A stretch of DNA of 64,000 nucleotides from positions 867,913 through 931,912 of the forward strand of contig ML133402.1 of assembly GCA_003864495.1 (NCBI GenBank), read 5' to 3'. Below, in pieces: positions 35,301 through 47,922 of the stretch. The notes under the pieces are model-generated. The model was given only the letters and a program-made list of their open reading frames with translations. It did not search any database and was not told where the DNA came from. Both the position numbers and the translations under genes were made by a program. Each line of letters starts with the position of its first letter. Position 1 is the stretch's first letter. This stretch comes from Nemopilema nomurai. Its lineage: Eukaryota; Cnidaria; Scyphozoa; Rhizostomeae; Rhizostomatidae.

Positions 35301-37969
35301 ATTGACGCTATGGCTTTAATCTATTTCAAGTTACGATATCTTGCTTAGGGCTTCTTTGTTGCCTCTTCCAGGATGAGTTAGCCGCCCTTCCAAAGATTTA
35401 TTCACCCCCTGCTGCCGAAAGTGTTCAAGTGACAGAAGAAGCCGACGCTTCAAAAGCGCCATTGGCATTCAAGACGGTGGCAAAGGAAACTGCCATCTTA
35501 CTTAATGTGAGTTTTGAATGCCTGAACCACTTCACGTGTTTTCTATTGCAAGTCAATGCTAGAAGCTGAGATGTTATAGTGGGCCCATGATGGAACATAT
35601 GTACTTTTTGGATTCGATAAACACTAGACCAAAGAGCAAATGTTCTTTTTTAAGTCTTGTTCGTTTTAACTTTCTTTGCTGTAACTTGAAATTAAGGTTT
35701 CGACCTTTCCTATTGACTTTTCTATTGTGATGCAATGCTTTTTCTTGATAGAATATTCAAGCTTTAAGCGTTTGCCCCAAAGTTGTCGATATTACAAAAA
35801 GAAAACCAGGTGAGTGATACCATTCAGCATATTCAGCTTGATCAAGTGCAGTTTGATCCGGCTAAGTCCGATCTGGTTCAGTTTGATCTGGCTAAGTCAA
35901 TCCGGTTCACCTCGACCTGGTTATGTCCAACCCGGTTCTGTTCGATCTGGCTAAGTCGATCCGGTTCACTTTGATCCGGTTATGTCCAATCCAGTCTGTT
36001 CGATCTGATCCGGTTAAGCCTGATCCGGTTCAGTTCGATCTGGCTAAGTCAATCCGGTTCACTAACACCCAGTTATGCCCAATCTGGTTCTGTTTCATCC
36101 AGTCCAGTTTGATCGGGTTAAGTCCGATCTGGTTCAGTTCGATCTGGTTAAGTCAATCCGGTTCACTTACACCTGGTTATGCCCAATCCGGTTCTGTTCG
36201 ATCCAGTCTCACGCTGTCCAATTCAGTATTCAATTATTTGTACCTTACAACGACTATTTTTGGCTGGTCGCCAACCATATAGATATTATTTAACATCCAA
36301 AATAGTTTTGTAAAATCTGATAAATACCATCATCAAAATCTGAGGTGGTGGGTTATGTAGCTGTTTCACTTTGACATGGATAGACCCATAATTCAGTTCT
36401 TTAGAGTTGTTAGTTTTCTATAACCTGTTACGGCTTGTCTTTTTTTCTTGGCCTTCCGTCAATCGTACAACATTACTTGCATTAAATCTTTGGGGAAAAA
36501 CACATTCTTTATGGAGTGCTTATGGAGTTAAAAAGGTCTTCAAAGTATTTTGCCACTTTTAGGTCTCGGGTAGTGATATTTGATCATCAATTGCATAGGA
36601 AAGGTAAATAGAAAATAAATCTAATAAAGGTAAGCTCTTAGTCTCAACCATATGAGTATCTAATGGAAAATTATAAATTAAAAATATGGCTATGGGAAAT
36701 CTTCTTTCAGGGAGCGAAGTTGCCTCCGGCAAGACTGCACCAATGAACCAGTTCATCGAAACAAAGAACTTGCTTGTGGCATTCAAGAGGCAGAAGGATG
36801 AGGTAACTTCTACTCTTAAATATATTTAAACGTAGCTTTTAAGATATTAGCAAATGCTAGGGATTTAGGGACCTGCTGTTAAGATGAACACCCAGAAGCA
36901 CGTCTTAATGCCATAAGTCAGGACCATGTGAAGATGACTATTTGAAACGTCACTGCTTTTTCTTGAAGCTGCAAAAGAACATCCACAGCGTGATCACTAA
37001 GGAACTACCGGGAGCAGCTGTCCCATCTTCATGCAAAGAGTTCTATTCACCAGAGTACTCCAAGGTATGCAAATCATGTTTCAATTCGACAACTAGATCA
37101 GCAATTTGATAGTGTCATGTTAACTTGAAAAAGACTTCCCATTAGCCTTCCTCTCACTTGTCGATTTTGAGTTCATATAAGTCATGGAAGATGAAATGGA
37201 GAAATTTTAGGTGTTTCTGTCTGCCGGTTTCTAAAAACTTCTTTTTCGTCAACAATATTTCATTACCTGTTCAAATTTAGAACCTGTTTTGAATTGTATT
37301 TGGAATCCATTCAGAAAATTGACCAAACAAGGGACTGCTTTTGTCCTCTTCCGTCTTAAGCTACCTTTTGGGCCCATCCTGAGTTCCTTGTGCTTGTTGT
37401 GCTCCCACATTAAAAAAGTTAATATTACAAACATTCTCTATGTTATTTTTACCTTTGCTCAGGGGTAGGAAACTGAAAGATGTTACTGTAGGGTGTGCCT
37501 CTTATTGTGGACACCTTACTGGAATTTCATAGCATCCCTATGTAGAATGGATCTCCCAAATCATATATAAACAATAGGATTGTGTCAAGTCAACTATAAA
37601 ACATGCTTTGAAAATAGATAAATGTGTACTTTTGATGTTCTAATCTTAAATATTTTATCATTCAGTGATCTTTAATGTGTATTTTCTTGTAGCTTACTAT
37701 CTTTAATCGTAGTGTGATCACTTGGAAAAAACATTCTCGCAGATGACTAAGAATTAGGCCAATGGTGATGATTTAATTCGCGTTGACATTTGCAGTGTTA
37801 AATGATTGCTTCCTGTTTCTTTGTGCAGATAATCGAAGAGAGGTCCCACCCGTTACTCATTGGGAGGCTGTCATTCCCATCAAGAGACCCCCGTGCAAAA
37901 GCCGGCAAGCAGAGGATTGTGCTGACTCCGCAAGAATTCACAAAGTTGCATGCACTGATGGCAAGATGA
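18649..37969 (+). CDS. DCTN1: Dynactin subunit 1 (p150Glued), 35 coding exons
   Basis: Encodes the large dynactin subunit, which links cytoplasmic dynein to cargo and microtubules. My model joins 35 exons in consistent phase into 1293 residues (human p150Glued is about 1280). From the N-terminus: a CAP-Gly domain, a Ser/Pro/basic-rich linker, coiled coil 1 (about residues 215-530, containing the highly conserved [18 protein letters not shown]), the intercoil globular region starting with [14 protein letters not shown], a second coiled coil around [16 protein letters not shown], and the C-terminal region ending [15 protein letters not shown]. Introns are GT-AG except one GC-AG intron after 22818. 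The start MAATSG has Kozak context AAAATGG. Exon coordinates are in the four sub-entries. A candidate ATTAAA polyadenylation signal is at 38136-38141. Confidence 0.95.
20820..25788 (+). other. DCTN1: DCTN1 exons 3-12: linker and coiled coil 1
   Basis: Exons: 20820-21179, 21467-21538, 22303-22410, 22722-22818, 23336-23414, 23778-23901, 24370-24405, 24597-24701, 25179-25280, 25699-25788. Exon 3 holds a Pro-rich stretch and the beginning of the heptad region ([20 protein letters not shown]). The exon at 24597 holds the most conserved block, [19 protein letters not shown]. Coiled coil 1 binds the dynein intermediate chain in known dynactins. The acceptor of exon 3 (TGTTCAAAG) is weak. The intron after 22818 begins with GC. 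Confidence 0.9.
25061..25157. repeat. 21-bp palindrome-rich repeat in a DCTN1 intron
   Basis: About four and a half copies of a 21-bp unit TTTGATCATACTCTGATCATG, one of them shortened to 10 bp. Each copy contains the palindrome TGATCA or a close variant. The array ends about 20 bp before the splice acceptor of exon 11 (25179). Confidence 0.85.
26076..32094 (+). other. DCTN1: DCTN1 exons 13-24: intercoil domain
   Basis: Exons: 26076-26207, 26721-26820, 27270-27355, 28027-28154, 28432-28546, 29087-29140, 29896-30027, 30371-30454, 30755-30808, 31249-31351, 31772-31871, 32004-32094. They encode the globular segment between the two coiled coils, with family landmarks [19 protein letters not shown] sequence, [49 protein letters not shown] and [14 protein letters not shown]. 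The exon 13 start was placed at the strong CTTTCTCCCCAG acceptor; an upstream AG at 26057-26058 is an alternative. Confidence 0.9.
32323..37969 (+). other. DCTN1: DCTN1 exons 25-35: coiled coil 2 and C-terminus
   Basis: Exons: 32323-32451, 32696-32767, 33235-33305, 33748-33908, 34411-34490, 34969-35040, 35372-35506, 35752-35809, 36711-36802, 36969-37064, 37829-37969. They encode coiled coil 2 (KTLEE-type heptads, then [19 protein letters not shown]), [10 protein letters not shown], the KDSPVILSQ motif before another helix, VVDITKRKP and the terminal [11 protein letters not shown] with TGA at 37967-37969. In known dynactins the C-terminal part contacts the Arp1 filament and cargo. Confidence 0.9.
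35835..36215. repeat. 15-bp minisatellite with 59-bp higher-order period (DCTN1 intron)
   Basis: Lies in the intron after 35809. About 25 copies of a degenerate 15-bp unit ending in CGG/TGG (for example TTCAGTTCGATCTGG, CTAAGTCAATCCGG, TTCACTTTGATCCGG, TTATGTCCAATCCGG). Four successive variants recur in the same order, giving a 59-60 bp higher-order unit repeated about five times, with some rearranged copies. Two overlapping open frames here are by-products of the 15-bp period. Confidence 0.9.
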
Positions 37970-38939
37970 GAACTTGAATTACAGCCCTGCCACAACGAAT
38001 TCTGTATTTATTTGTATTATTAGGGAAATTTAACCGAAGCGATATTCTGGACATCATTAGAACATCGTGTGAGATTTGCCATTTCCATTACAAGAATCTT
38101 ATCGAAAAATTCTGTTACTTGTCTTGGACATCGGTATTAAAACAATTGAGCTCTTTTTTATTCTTTGTCAACTTCCTGGTGGACCACATTTGAGCCGGAC
38201 CCAAAGTCATTTATGCTCACTTTAAAACGTCGATCAACTCCTTTTCGATTCAAAAGCCAGGCTCATCCTTTACACCAATGACATTGGTCCCATTGTGGAG
38301 TCATGCTGGAAGGTGGCAAGGGTGACAAACTGTTCATCATTTCACTTTGATTATGACACCTTTCAGTGAGGGTTCCTTCCTCCGAGGAGTCTGGCAAGTT
38401 ACACTGTTGGAGCCCTAATATGCCGCAAAAGCTGGTGCAGTGCTTGAAGCGTGATGTTCATCGTGTTGGGTGTGAATTTATTAGCCAAAAAGTTGGATGT
38501 ATAGAGCGTCGTGTTAGAAGCCAATCAATGGGGTTTAATGAATCGATTAGAACTTTTTACTTAAACAATTCTGGCTCAGCTTTAGTTCTAAAACTAAAAA
38601 AAATTCGTATTCCCAATGGAAGTTTGGCTGTTTGTTTGTAAAAAGCTTTTTTTAAACTAAGGGGTAAAAAATCGCCCGCGGTTGCCACTTTCCTGTTCAA
38701 ATATATCGAGTTTGAAGTTTCACTAATTCATTACTGCGTCCCTATATCGAAAAAGATTGGAGAAACGACTATGAATTGGAAAAGAGAGAAGTGAATCGAC
38801 AAGTCTCGATAAAAGCAATAGAAGCATGATGAAGAGGAACTCCAATCGCTCAGGTGGCGCCTGCTACGCAGAGTTGAACAAAAGAGGCCCCTGGTGATCA
38901 GCTGTCCCATGAGACGCAGAAGCGCTGCGTTATCTGCGC
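37970..38939. other. 3' flank of DCTN1 and intergenic spacer
   Basis: Only about 1.2 kb separates the DCTN1 stop from the Cdc25 start. An ATTAAA hexamer at 38136-38141 may end the dynactin transcript. No other gene is seen; an open frame at 38366-38641 has no recognised motif. Confidence 0.5.
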
Positions 38940-39050
38940 AGGTCCCTGATTGGTTTAACCGTTTGAAAAGATGGCGGCATAACTGACTGCTAGAGGAACG
39001 GCGGGAAAAGCGAAAAGGCCGTTGTAGAGAAGGGTTTATTGGAAACAAAG
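38940..39050 (+). promoter_or_regulatory. Candidate cell-cycle promoter of cdc25
   Basis: Within 60 bp, 180-240 bp before the cdc25 ATG, the sequence holds an inverted CCAAT box (ATTGG, 38949-38953; NF-Y type), a Myb-type site TAACCG (38956-38961), a CHR element TTTGAA (38962-38967), AAGATGGCGGC (38968-38978), which is the extended YY1 consensus, and GCGGGAAA (39001-39008), a consensus E2F site. CCAAT plus CHR and E2F sites are the known arrangement in vertebrate mitotic promoters, including CDC25C. Function here is inferred from motif matches only. Confidence 0.6.
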
Positions 39051-39188
39051 CGCACTTAGGAGGCCAGTAGAGGACAGAACTTCTGGTATTTCAAAGTTGA
39101 CAATTCTGTGCCTAATACTTGGACTTTTTGGTGCTTGGCCAATTAAAAGACCCTACATTTATTGTTTTCAGTTCGAATCTTAGCCAGC

Positions 39189-42100
39189 ATGGCGGAGGAC
39201 AGAAAAGCAAAGTCGAAGGGCCTTCATCTTCACTTGCCATCTCACTGGAAGATTGAGCCAAGGATATCAGATGTTCAACCTGCAATCTCTCCAATGACAG
39301 AGCTTGCCATAAATTTCAAGCAGAGTTGTAAAAGGTAAAGAAGAACCTCACGTTTAGCTGTAGTTTCTTCGCGTGTTACCTGCATTTTTTGTGCACTTAA
39401 CCGCTCATTTAGTCAATCAGCTATTGAAAGAGATTTCAAATAGGGTTGCAGATTAGTGTCAGAGAGTGTTGGGTTAGGCTAATTTTAGTTCTTTTTATTT
39501 CAATTCTACCTGTTTTGGTAGACTTGATCAGAGAAAGACACCTAAATTTTACGCTAAAATTCCTCAAATTTTTAAAATGTCAGCTGACAAAGAGAGGGGA
39601 AAGAGGGGAACGTAGAGGCCTAGCCATTCACAAATGTTTTTTTAATGAATGTTGCCTTTTTCATTATGTCAACCTCAGATTATAAAATTTCTTCGTAATT
39701 GAATTGCTCTTTTTTCTAAAACCTCTTGGTGTAAATGATCGAATAAGGACCATAGAAACTAAGGACTCAAGGGGAAAGAAGGCGAGGTCAGGCGTCTATT
39801 GGCAATTCGATTTACTTGTCTTTTTGAAAGCAAAACGTCTAAAAATACCATAGTTACAAAAGGAGGTTAGCTAATTTAGTTCTGATTTACGTTGATTGAA
39901 ACGAACGGTTATCGTTTTTCAGCTACCTTTGTACTTTTCTTTTTTAGTTATTCATCAACCCCACGGAGAAGGTTGTCTCTGACAGACATTCAAAATACCC
40001 CAACCCCAGTGAAAAAGTCAATTTCAAAAACAGAATCTGTAGAGTCAGGTAAATATGTTTGCTTGGTATTTTTTGGGCATGTCATATAAGCTGTTTACCT
40101 GTTGTTATTTGATGGTGTGGTGATATTTAGAATATATATGTGCTAACATGTACTCTTAGACAGAGCGCTATCTTGTTGCATCCTATGTACTATAAACACA
40201 TGGGGAGCTTCATAATAGATGGCAAAGAGTAATATTTACTCATAGACATCATTACCTAATATATTGATCTCCTTTTTCAGGTATTTATATGGACTTCAAT
40301 AATGATGTTGTTGATTCTCCAACTTTGAATGACATCAGGTAAATATTTAGCTAAGTAAAAGTTTCTAGGATTTGCCATACTTTTTTTAGTTCTGAATAAA
40401 TTTTATATTTGAGGGTGACACAGTTTGAACTTGATTTTATCACTGCTTTCATAAATTTGATAAAAGCCCTCAATGCAGCCAAAACTATTCCTGCATTGTG
40501 TCACAAGCTTAGAAATTTTTGATAGGTTTGATTGACAATAGGAACTAAATTAAAGCAAAGTTGCTTTAGGAATATAACATCTACCATTGCCTATAAATTT
40601 AATGGACAAAAATGAGTTATATAATCAAGTGTCATATCTTCAAAGAAAATCATGTACGGGGCAAATAGTTTTTAATGCATTATACTGCTTGTTTGGTTGC
40701 CCATTATGCATTAAAAGTATATGCTTTTTAATTCTTTGAATTCTAGAGCAAGATCAAGAAAGTCAGTATCTTCAGATCCTTCACTGAGGAGGTAAGTTGA
40801 TCAAGTCCTTTTTTAAATCATCTACTATCTTGAAATTGCAGCTGCATTTCTGCTTGGCATAAAATTTTGAATATGAAGAGCTAAGAAACTTTTTATACAT
40901 TGATAATTCAATGATAGAGAAATGCTCTTGCTTTGGGGTCCTTTTCTTTGAAAACATTGAACCATGTCTTCTTGCCTTGTAGACAAGATAAATCACTTTG
41001 TATCATTATAGGTTTAATAAGTAAGGAAATGCATATTCCTTTACCAAAATTTTTACAAACCTTTTTTGACACATCTAGGAGAGCTACTTTCCAAAGATCA
41101 CATTCTATGCAGGTGAAAATTTGTTATCACTTTTGTTTGTCTGAGTAATGGAGCTTGTTTCTTTCCAGCAACATTAACAGTCTCTGTTGAGCCTTGCTTT
41201 TTTTAAATTTGTTCTTATTGCATTTAATTTCAACCACCTTTACTTGGAGACTAATTAACTGGATATCCTTTCTGATGTTAAAAGTTAACAGTAAAATGGG
41301 CACCATATCAAATATTGAAAGTTTGATCAGAGTAAGGAGTCTTATTTTCCTTCCCATTAAGGCAAGCTGCTCAACACGCCCACTTGCATTCAGTTTGAGT
41401 GAAGAGGAGTTTTCACCAACTAAAGCAGCTGCCAAATCTCCTCAGGATGATAAAGAGATTGTACTTGAATTGGATGCAGTTGGTCTGCCAGATGTGCTTG
41501 CAATAATGCCAGACATTGAAGACTCTCCTCACAACAGGTCAATCTCAGCCCCACCTGTGCTTGTAAGTGTGCTAATTTACTTTTCTTTTGTACTCAGCTG
41601 AGGCCAACAATTCTGACTTGAATTTAGTTGTTTGTAGTGTAAGTTAGTGCCTGTGTTGTCAGTGAGATTACTTTAAGAAGTCTGCTTAAATGAAATAGCA
41701 CCTCTTGTTAAAATGTAAAAATCTCTATTTCTAAAAGTTCTTTTGAAAGCCCTGCAAGATATATATGTCTTGAGGTGCAAAATTTTAAAGATGGCAGAAA
41801 AAATATATTTCAATACTAGGAGACACAAGGAGTTTTTGGTTGAAGGTCGTTTTCTCTATGTTCTACTAAATAGATTAGCTCTAAAGTAACCATTGCTGCC
41901 CCATGAAGAAACATTTGCTTCAAGTTCTTAACATGCAAAACATGTTGATAAAATTTTGAATAAGTGGGATAACTCCATTGAAAAAGTCATACCCCATGCT
42001 TACAATAAAAAACATTAATCTATCATAGGAAACAAATTGGCTTTTTCTAATTCATGCTTTCTAGAAATAGAAAAGTTTGTGAACATTTGAGAAACTTTAC

Positions 42101-45100
42101 ATTCTAAATTTTATTAAAATTCATTAAGCACAAAAATACACCATACACCAGACAACATTTTTTGATGAATTGCACATTTCTCTTTGTCAAAGAATTAATT
42201 TAATTATGACTTTTGGGCAAATCAATTTCATTCTACACCTTTGTCCAAAATTGATTGCCAAGAAGTAAGTTTGAAGATTTTTTTGTCAAGACTACTTTGG
42301 CATTGTTACTGTTTTTTTTTTGCAGGATTCTGCAGATGGATACCGTGTTGCTATTGATGGAATATCCACATCACCCGCATCCTCAGATGGCTTTGACTGC
42401 TTTGAACAAGACCAGAACTCATCTGATGGCAGCATACCAAAAGGAATGTTCGATCTAATCACTGGCAGAATCTTGAATGAGGAGACTGAAACACTAATGG
42501 TAGGCATTAGGCTAAAGATTATGAATGAGATGAGGTTCAAGTATTTTCGCAAAGACAGATGAAGCAATGAAAGATCTTCTGAATACTTTGTCGATTCTTG
42601 TTCATACTATGTTATTTTTTCTTTGTTAACCTTCGCTTACTTTTTTAATAGATAAGGAAACTGTCTGAAGATGACAAGGAAAATGTTTTTCCATTATCAG
42701 ATACCATCATTCCCGAAAATGTAAGTTATGGTATCAATATTTCATTTATTTTGTTGGTATAATTTTATGTATGCAGTGCTGAATTCAGTTCTACTATTTT
42801 GAAAACCTTGTTGAGTAAAACCAGTCAGCTATCGTGCTAACCAATACTTTCTTAGGATTCGATGCATAGATGCGAAGAAGGCATCTTGAAGTTCAAATGA
42901 TTATTTTATCACAGCTTAAAAATCATCAATGTGAATAATTAAACAATTACATGCCACAGTTGTTTTCTTTCAAGACCGTTTGTTGGTACATGAAGTTCGA
43001 AATAAATAGGGCTGGGCTGGGCACCATTCACTTTCTTTTAAACAGTTCGTTTTCTAATAGTTTAAACAGTTCGATATACAGCATAAACGGCCATTATATG
43101 ATCCATATGTTTTCATGCTCCTTGCTGAACGCATTGTTTTCGTTTTAACTGAAAGTTGATTTCTGTTCAGAAACCGGCGGATTGCCATTTCAAAAGACCC
43201 AGTCAGCTCATTCGAAAGATTCAGAAGCGGTCTGTCTCCTTCTCTGTCAAGGTATCCCCCTTACTAAGTCTGGGGTTGTCCCCTTTTCATTGCCTTCGCA
43301 TTTTTAGCTTGATTGCCTTGCAACACTCGGGGTGTGGTTTTCCAGACTTTGGAGCCCATGTGCACATATCTGGTCCATGGTATCTCAATGCTATCGAGCA
43401 ATCACACAATGTCGTTTGCTGATGATCTGATTTTTGTTTGTATTTATTATTCATGTTTATCACCTTGAATAAGCTCTGATACGTCAGAAATTTATTTCAA
43501 AAATCATATGGGAGATTTTGAATTTTTAGCTTTTGATAGTTCATGCAATCTGTTAGTGCATTTGCAGACTGTTTTACTATAGTAAAACTGTCTTTCATGT
43601 CAATAGGAATCTTTAGGATGTAAATCTTGGTGGTCGTAGAAAACGCCATTTGGATGAAGTTCCTCTTAATTTTAGGCTTGGGATGTACCTATTGGCCCAT
43701 TTCCTCCCAATTTCCTGCGGGATGCCTAGCTCACACGAAACCTTCTTACTAACTTTTTGGTCTTCTTCTAGCGGACCGAATCCCAGTTGGACTTTAGCCC
43801 GATTTCTAGCAAAAGAACAAAGTGAGTTGTATGAATTTTCCTATTTTGTCATGAGCAACGCATTTTTAGTATATGTGAATATAGGCCATTCAAAAGTGGC
43901 ATTTCTTTCCCAGGATAATGGTAAAAAGGCAGGTTATTGGTTCTTGGCACATTTGGCTCATTTTTCTCTCTTGGTGTTTCTTGCTTGAAGCAGCCGTTGT
44001 TCTTATATTTTGCTTTCCTTTTCAGGATTCGCAGTCAATCTTTGTATAATGCTGATGAGCATTTGAAGAGCCCTTTGTTTCCTCAGGTAGTAGCTACCGA
44101 ATTCACCGACAATTTAAATTGAAGTGGGCAAAGTGCCAAGGCGTTTAGTTTTTAGATCCATCTATGTCATCTGTTAGTACTGGGACACTGGTGATCGTAT
44201 TCAAAATTATTCTGCAGACCCTATCCATACTTTCTCTGTACTTTAGTAAGCCTGCAGATAATTCTATATTCATAAAACTACGTCAGCGGTTCCTTGAGTT
44301 GCCTTTTAGTTGCAATTATCCTACAGAGTTGTCTCATAGTTTTTTCGTCTCACCATTGCTTTTATTTTACAGCATCACCCCATTCCAAGACTAGCGCGTT
44401 CGTTATCCGTGGATAGCCCAAGCAAAGCGAAAAAGGATATTTTCGGTATGACATTCTTGGCATTTCTTTTTTGGGCAAGAATCTTACAAATTATCGTTGA
44501 TCTGTATTTAAATAGTTTTTCCTAGTTGCGATTTTCAACCCTCATAAACTTTTGTAGCATATTTTATCAGTGTGGTATCTATATTCTCAATATTTATTAC
44601 CAGCCTGCATTTTCTACGGTGGCAATCAATTTTCCTGCTTTTGCTGCATATTTAGTCTTTACGCTTTTTCTGCTTTGTATTGTACAGGTAGTTTTCTATC
44701 AACATGATCCAGCTGCTTTATAATACATCTGGTTTTGAATCGATTTTAAAATTTTAAACATCAGACATCAGCACCAAATCTTTTAGGACGTTTATCCTGA
44801 AACTTTAAAAAACATTTTTAATTAAAGTTTTAATGGTCATCTTTGTCACTTGTAGGTTGTGATGACAAAAATTTAATTGGTGACAAATCGAAGGTGCGTG
44901 CAACTCCGAACAAGATTTTTTAATCTAAAGTCTTCATTTAATCAAAAGAATTGCTAAACAGCATTCTAGTGACCGGAATGTGTTGGTTCTTTGAATTTAT
45001 TGCTGAAGAAGAAACAGTTTCATCTTGGAGCTAACCTGTGATGTAAAGACACATTTTTTTCTTGTTGTGCGGTTTAGAGGATTGAAGTCTTACCTTGACA

Positions 45101-47867
45101 GACTTGACTCTTCATATCTCTATTTTTTGCAGCCTTGCTGTTTGCCATTGATTGAAAAAGGACAACACCCGGACCTCAACGCAATCTCATCGGCAACTGT
45201 GAGTCGTTTGTGTTCTTTTTGGTAGCATTTGGTAACAGTGTTTTGGAAAGCTAGTTTGTGAAAATACGGTACGTTTGAATGAACATGATGGAACATTTTT
45301 GGTCTCAAAAAGACAGACGAAAGTCGACTTCCAGTTATAAAAAATATGGTTTATTTATTGTTTTAGTTGCGATTTTGTCAAGTTTATTATCTTCTTTAAA
45401 TGACTCGAAAGGAGATTGGTGATTATATATGAATATATAGATACTAACAAAAAGCAGATTATCAGCAAACAACATGGTGTGATTACTCGATAGCATTTAG
45501 ATATCATGGACCAAACATGTGCACATCAGCTCCAAAGTCTGGAAAACTACATCCCGGAATCGTAACATTTGTTTTTATGATTGGCTTCTTTCAGTGTCAA
45601 AGCTTTCCATTTGCCTTTATCTCTAGGTTGCTTCTTTCTTTCCGATTATCCGAGCTTTTTCTTGTGTATGTTTCTGTGATCTGTCAATGTGGCCATCAAC
45701 AGTAACCTGTCATTTTCTTTAGTTGTGCCGAGTTCTGGATGGAGAATACAGCGAAATATTAGACGAAGTCGTCATTGTTGATTGCCGGTACCCATACGAG
45801 TACAAAGGTGGCCATATCAAGGTCAGTTTACATTGGCATCAATGTGTTTGGCAATTTCTGTAAAGCTCGGGTGTTTACAGCGGGAATGGGTGAAAAGAAT
45901 GGTCGCTCTGAACGCACCGAGACCACATCGTGTTTTTCTAAGTTGCAACAGGGCGTTTGATATATGAGAGAAATGTCTGTCTACAGCTGTAAAATATCCG
46001 TATAGAAATATTTTGCAGATTTTCGCGAATAATTGAAATATTTTAAGAATCAAATTTAGTTGGCAATGAATAGAAATGTGCATAATGATGGATACTGAAG
46101 GTGGAGAACACATTCCTCTTTCGTAGTTAAGTGTCCTTTCGATAACCTATTGCTAGACCGTGTCGCGTGGCTACGTAAAGCAGTAAAAACCTAGAATTTA
46201 TGCTAAGACTATAAGAGTTTATTTTCAAATGGTACTTCGGTTTACTGCATATGTGACCCAGATGTGATTTTATGGACCTAACTTGCAAGTAATGTAACCT
46301 AACAATGTGTTCATGTAATACTTTGCAAGTGATCGTAAACGTCCTGCATTTGCCACTTTTGGACCTGGTATTTTTAGCACACTGTTTTGGCCAAATGAGG
46401 CAAATCTGATAGAAATTGCTAACCGCTTTCATCCGTTCTTTTTTCAGACTGCAATCAACATATACACTAAGGAAGATATTGTAAAAGAATTCTTGCAGAA
46501 ATTGAAATGTAAACCGAATAGACGAACTGCAGTCATATTTCATTGCGAATTCTCTTCGAAAAGAGGTCCAACGCTGTGAGTAGCAGATTCCAGTTTATCC
46601 TATTTATTTGTGATAACAATGTTTTGTTTTATGTTTGGCTCTTTATGTTTACGAGTAAGGCACATTCTAGAACAAATTATGAAATCCACATTCTGTAGGC
46701 CATTCTCGCCACAAAAGTTTACCTTCTACCAGATTCCAGAAATTTTGTTAGACTTCCTCCAGACAAAAACATCCTAGAAGGCAAACCTTCCTCACAGAAC
46801 AATAGAAAGTGGGCGTGGCATAGGTGTGTCGCATGGGCTTCTATTGTTTTTCGAGGACCTTGCTCCGGTCAGTGACCGTGCGGCCGTAACGTTTTCCTGA
46901 CTCTGCCTTCTAAATTTTTCCCAACCCCGATATTCAGTATTTTTTAGCTGACCACCAGCGTAATTCAACTGCATGCCATGACAAGCATGTCCCAATCCTT
47001 TTTTCAGGTGCCGATTTCTACGGAATAAGGACAGAGATATCCACCGGACATGCTATCCAACTCTGTTCTATCCCGAGTTGTATCTTCTTGAGGGTGGATA
47101 TAAGGATTTCTTCAATGTTAAGAAGGTAAGAATCCTGCATCTCTTTATGAGAAACACTACATAGGTAAGTAACATTTTGATACCTGCGTGTTGATATGGA
47201 TGTCTAGGTTGTGTTTACTCGTTATTCGGTGCACGTGAAAGTGTTGGGATTTGAAAATGCAAAGTGAGTAGCAGCCTTTTTCAATTCAGCAATATTACTG
47301 ATGATAATTTCCGAGTCTGGTTACTTTCTTACATGGCTTTTCATACTAACGATAGTAAGTATTAAGTAATCAGATTTGCCATCTCGCGAATCCTTCAAAT
47401 GGGACGCATTTAGCATGCATCTCCGACTCTGTCGTCTAGAAAGGAAAATGTCAACAACAACGATCTCACATCATTCTGGCTTGTCAAGGATTGGCCATGC
47501 CTTTGGTTATTGTTGTTGTCCAGACATCAACATCTAAAGAATGCTTTTTACAAGTAGTAGCTGCATTTAATATGAACTAACAAACTTTGTTTTTGTTGCA
47601 TATTGCAAACTAGACCCGAATTAGGTGTTTAATATTTCATGATCAGATTGATGCAAAGCACTGTTTAATTATCCGTTAAATCTTTGTTTTGATTCGACTT
47701 TGGATTGTTTTTAAACAGAAGCTCCTCTGCCTTAGGAGTATTGCGAACCACAAGCCTACCTTAAAATGGTCGATGAGCAATATTCGCAAGACTTGAAACA
47801 TTTCACCAGGAGATCCAAATCGTGGAGTGGAGAGCACAGCCGGATGAGATGTGGTTTGAGATATTAG
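39189..47867 (+). CDS. CDC25: M-phase inducer phosphatase (Cdc25), 18 coding exons
   Basis: Dual-specificity phosphatase that removes inhibitory phosphates from Cdk1/Cdk2. Exons: 39189-39334, 39948-40048, 40281-40338, 40747-40791, 41079-41112, 41362-41562, 42326-42499, 42652-42720, 43171-43251, 43772-43821, 44026-44086, 44373-44445, 44856-44893, 45133-45198, 45723-45821, 46448-46575, 47008-47125, 47736-47867; all phases agree, giving 557 residues. The N-terminal half is a regulatory Ser/Thr-rich region with several basic-x-x-Ser sites (RRRLSL, RSHSM at 123-127, KRSVSFS, ARSLSVD). The C-terminal rhodanese-like catalytic domain has [14 protein letters not shown] (419-432) and the active-site loop HCEFSSKR with Cys465 and Arg471. 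NLIGDKSK before the domain matches the family DLIGDxSK. It ends near [14 protein letters not shown] and a basic tail. Confidence 0.94.
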
Positions 47868-47916
47868 CTCGTGTATTATTGTCGATCGATTGTAAATGGA
47901 CTAGGACACCAAATGT

Positions 47917-47922
47917 AATAAA
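47917..47922 (+). terminator. Candidate polyadenylation signal AATAAA
   Basis: AATAAA 50 bp beyond the cdc25 stop codon, suitable for a very short 3' UTR. Confidence 0.55.

Noticed and set aside
35783..36293. Two overlapping open frames rich in repeats (63 and 119 codons)
   Set aside because: They arise from the 15-bp minisatellite, whose period is a multiple of three, inside a dynactin intron.
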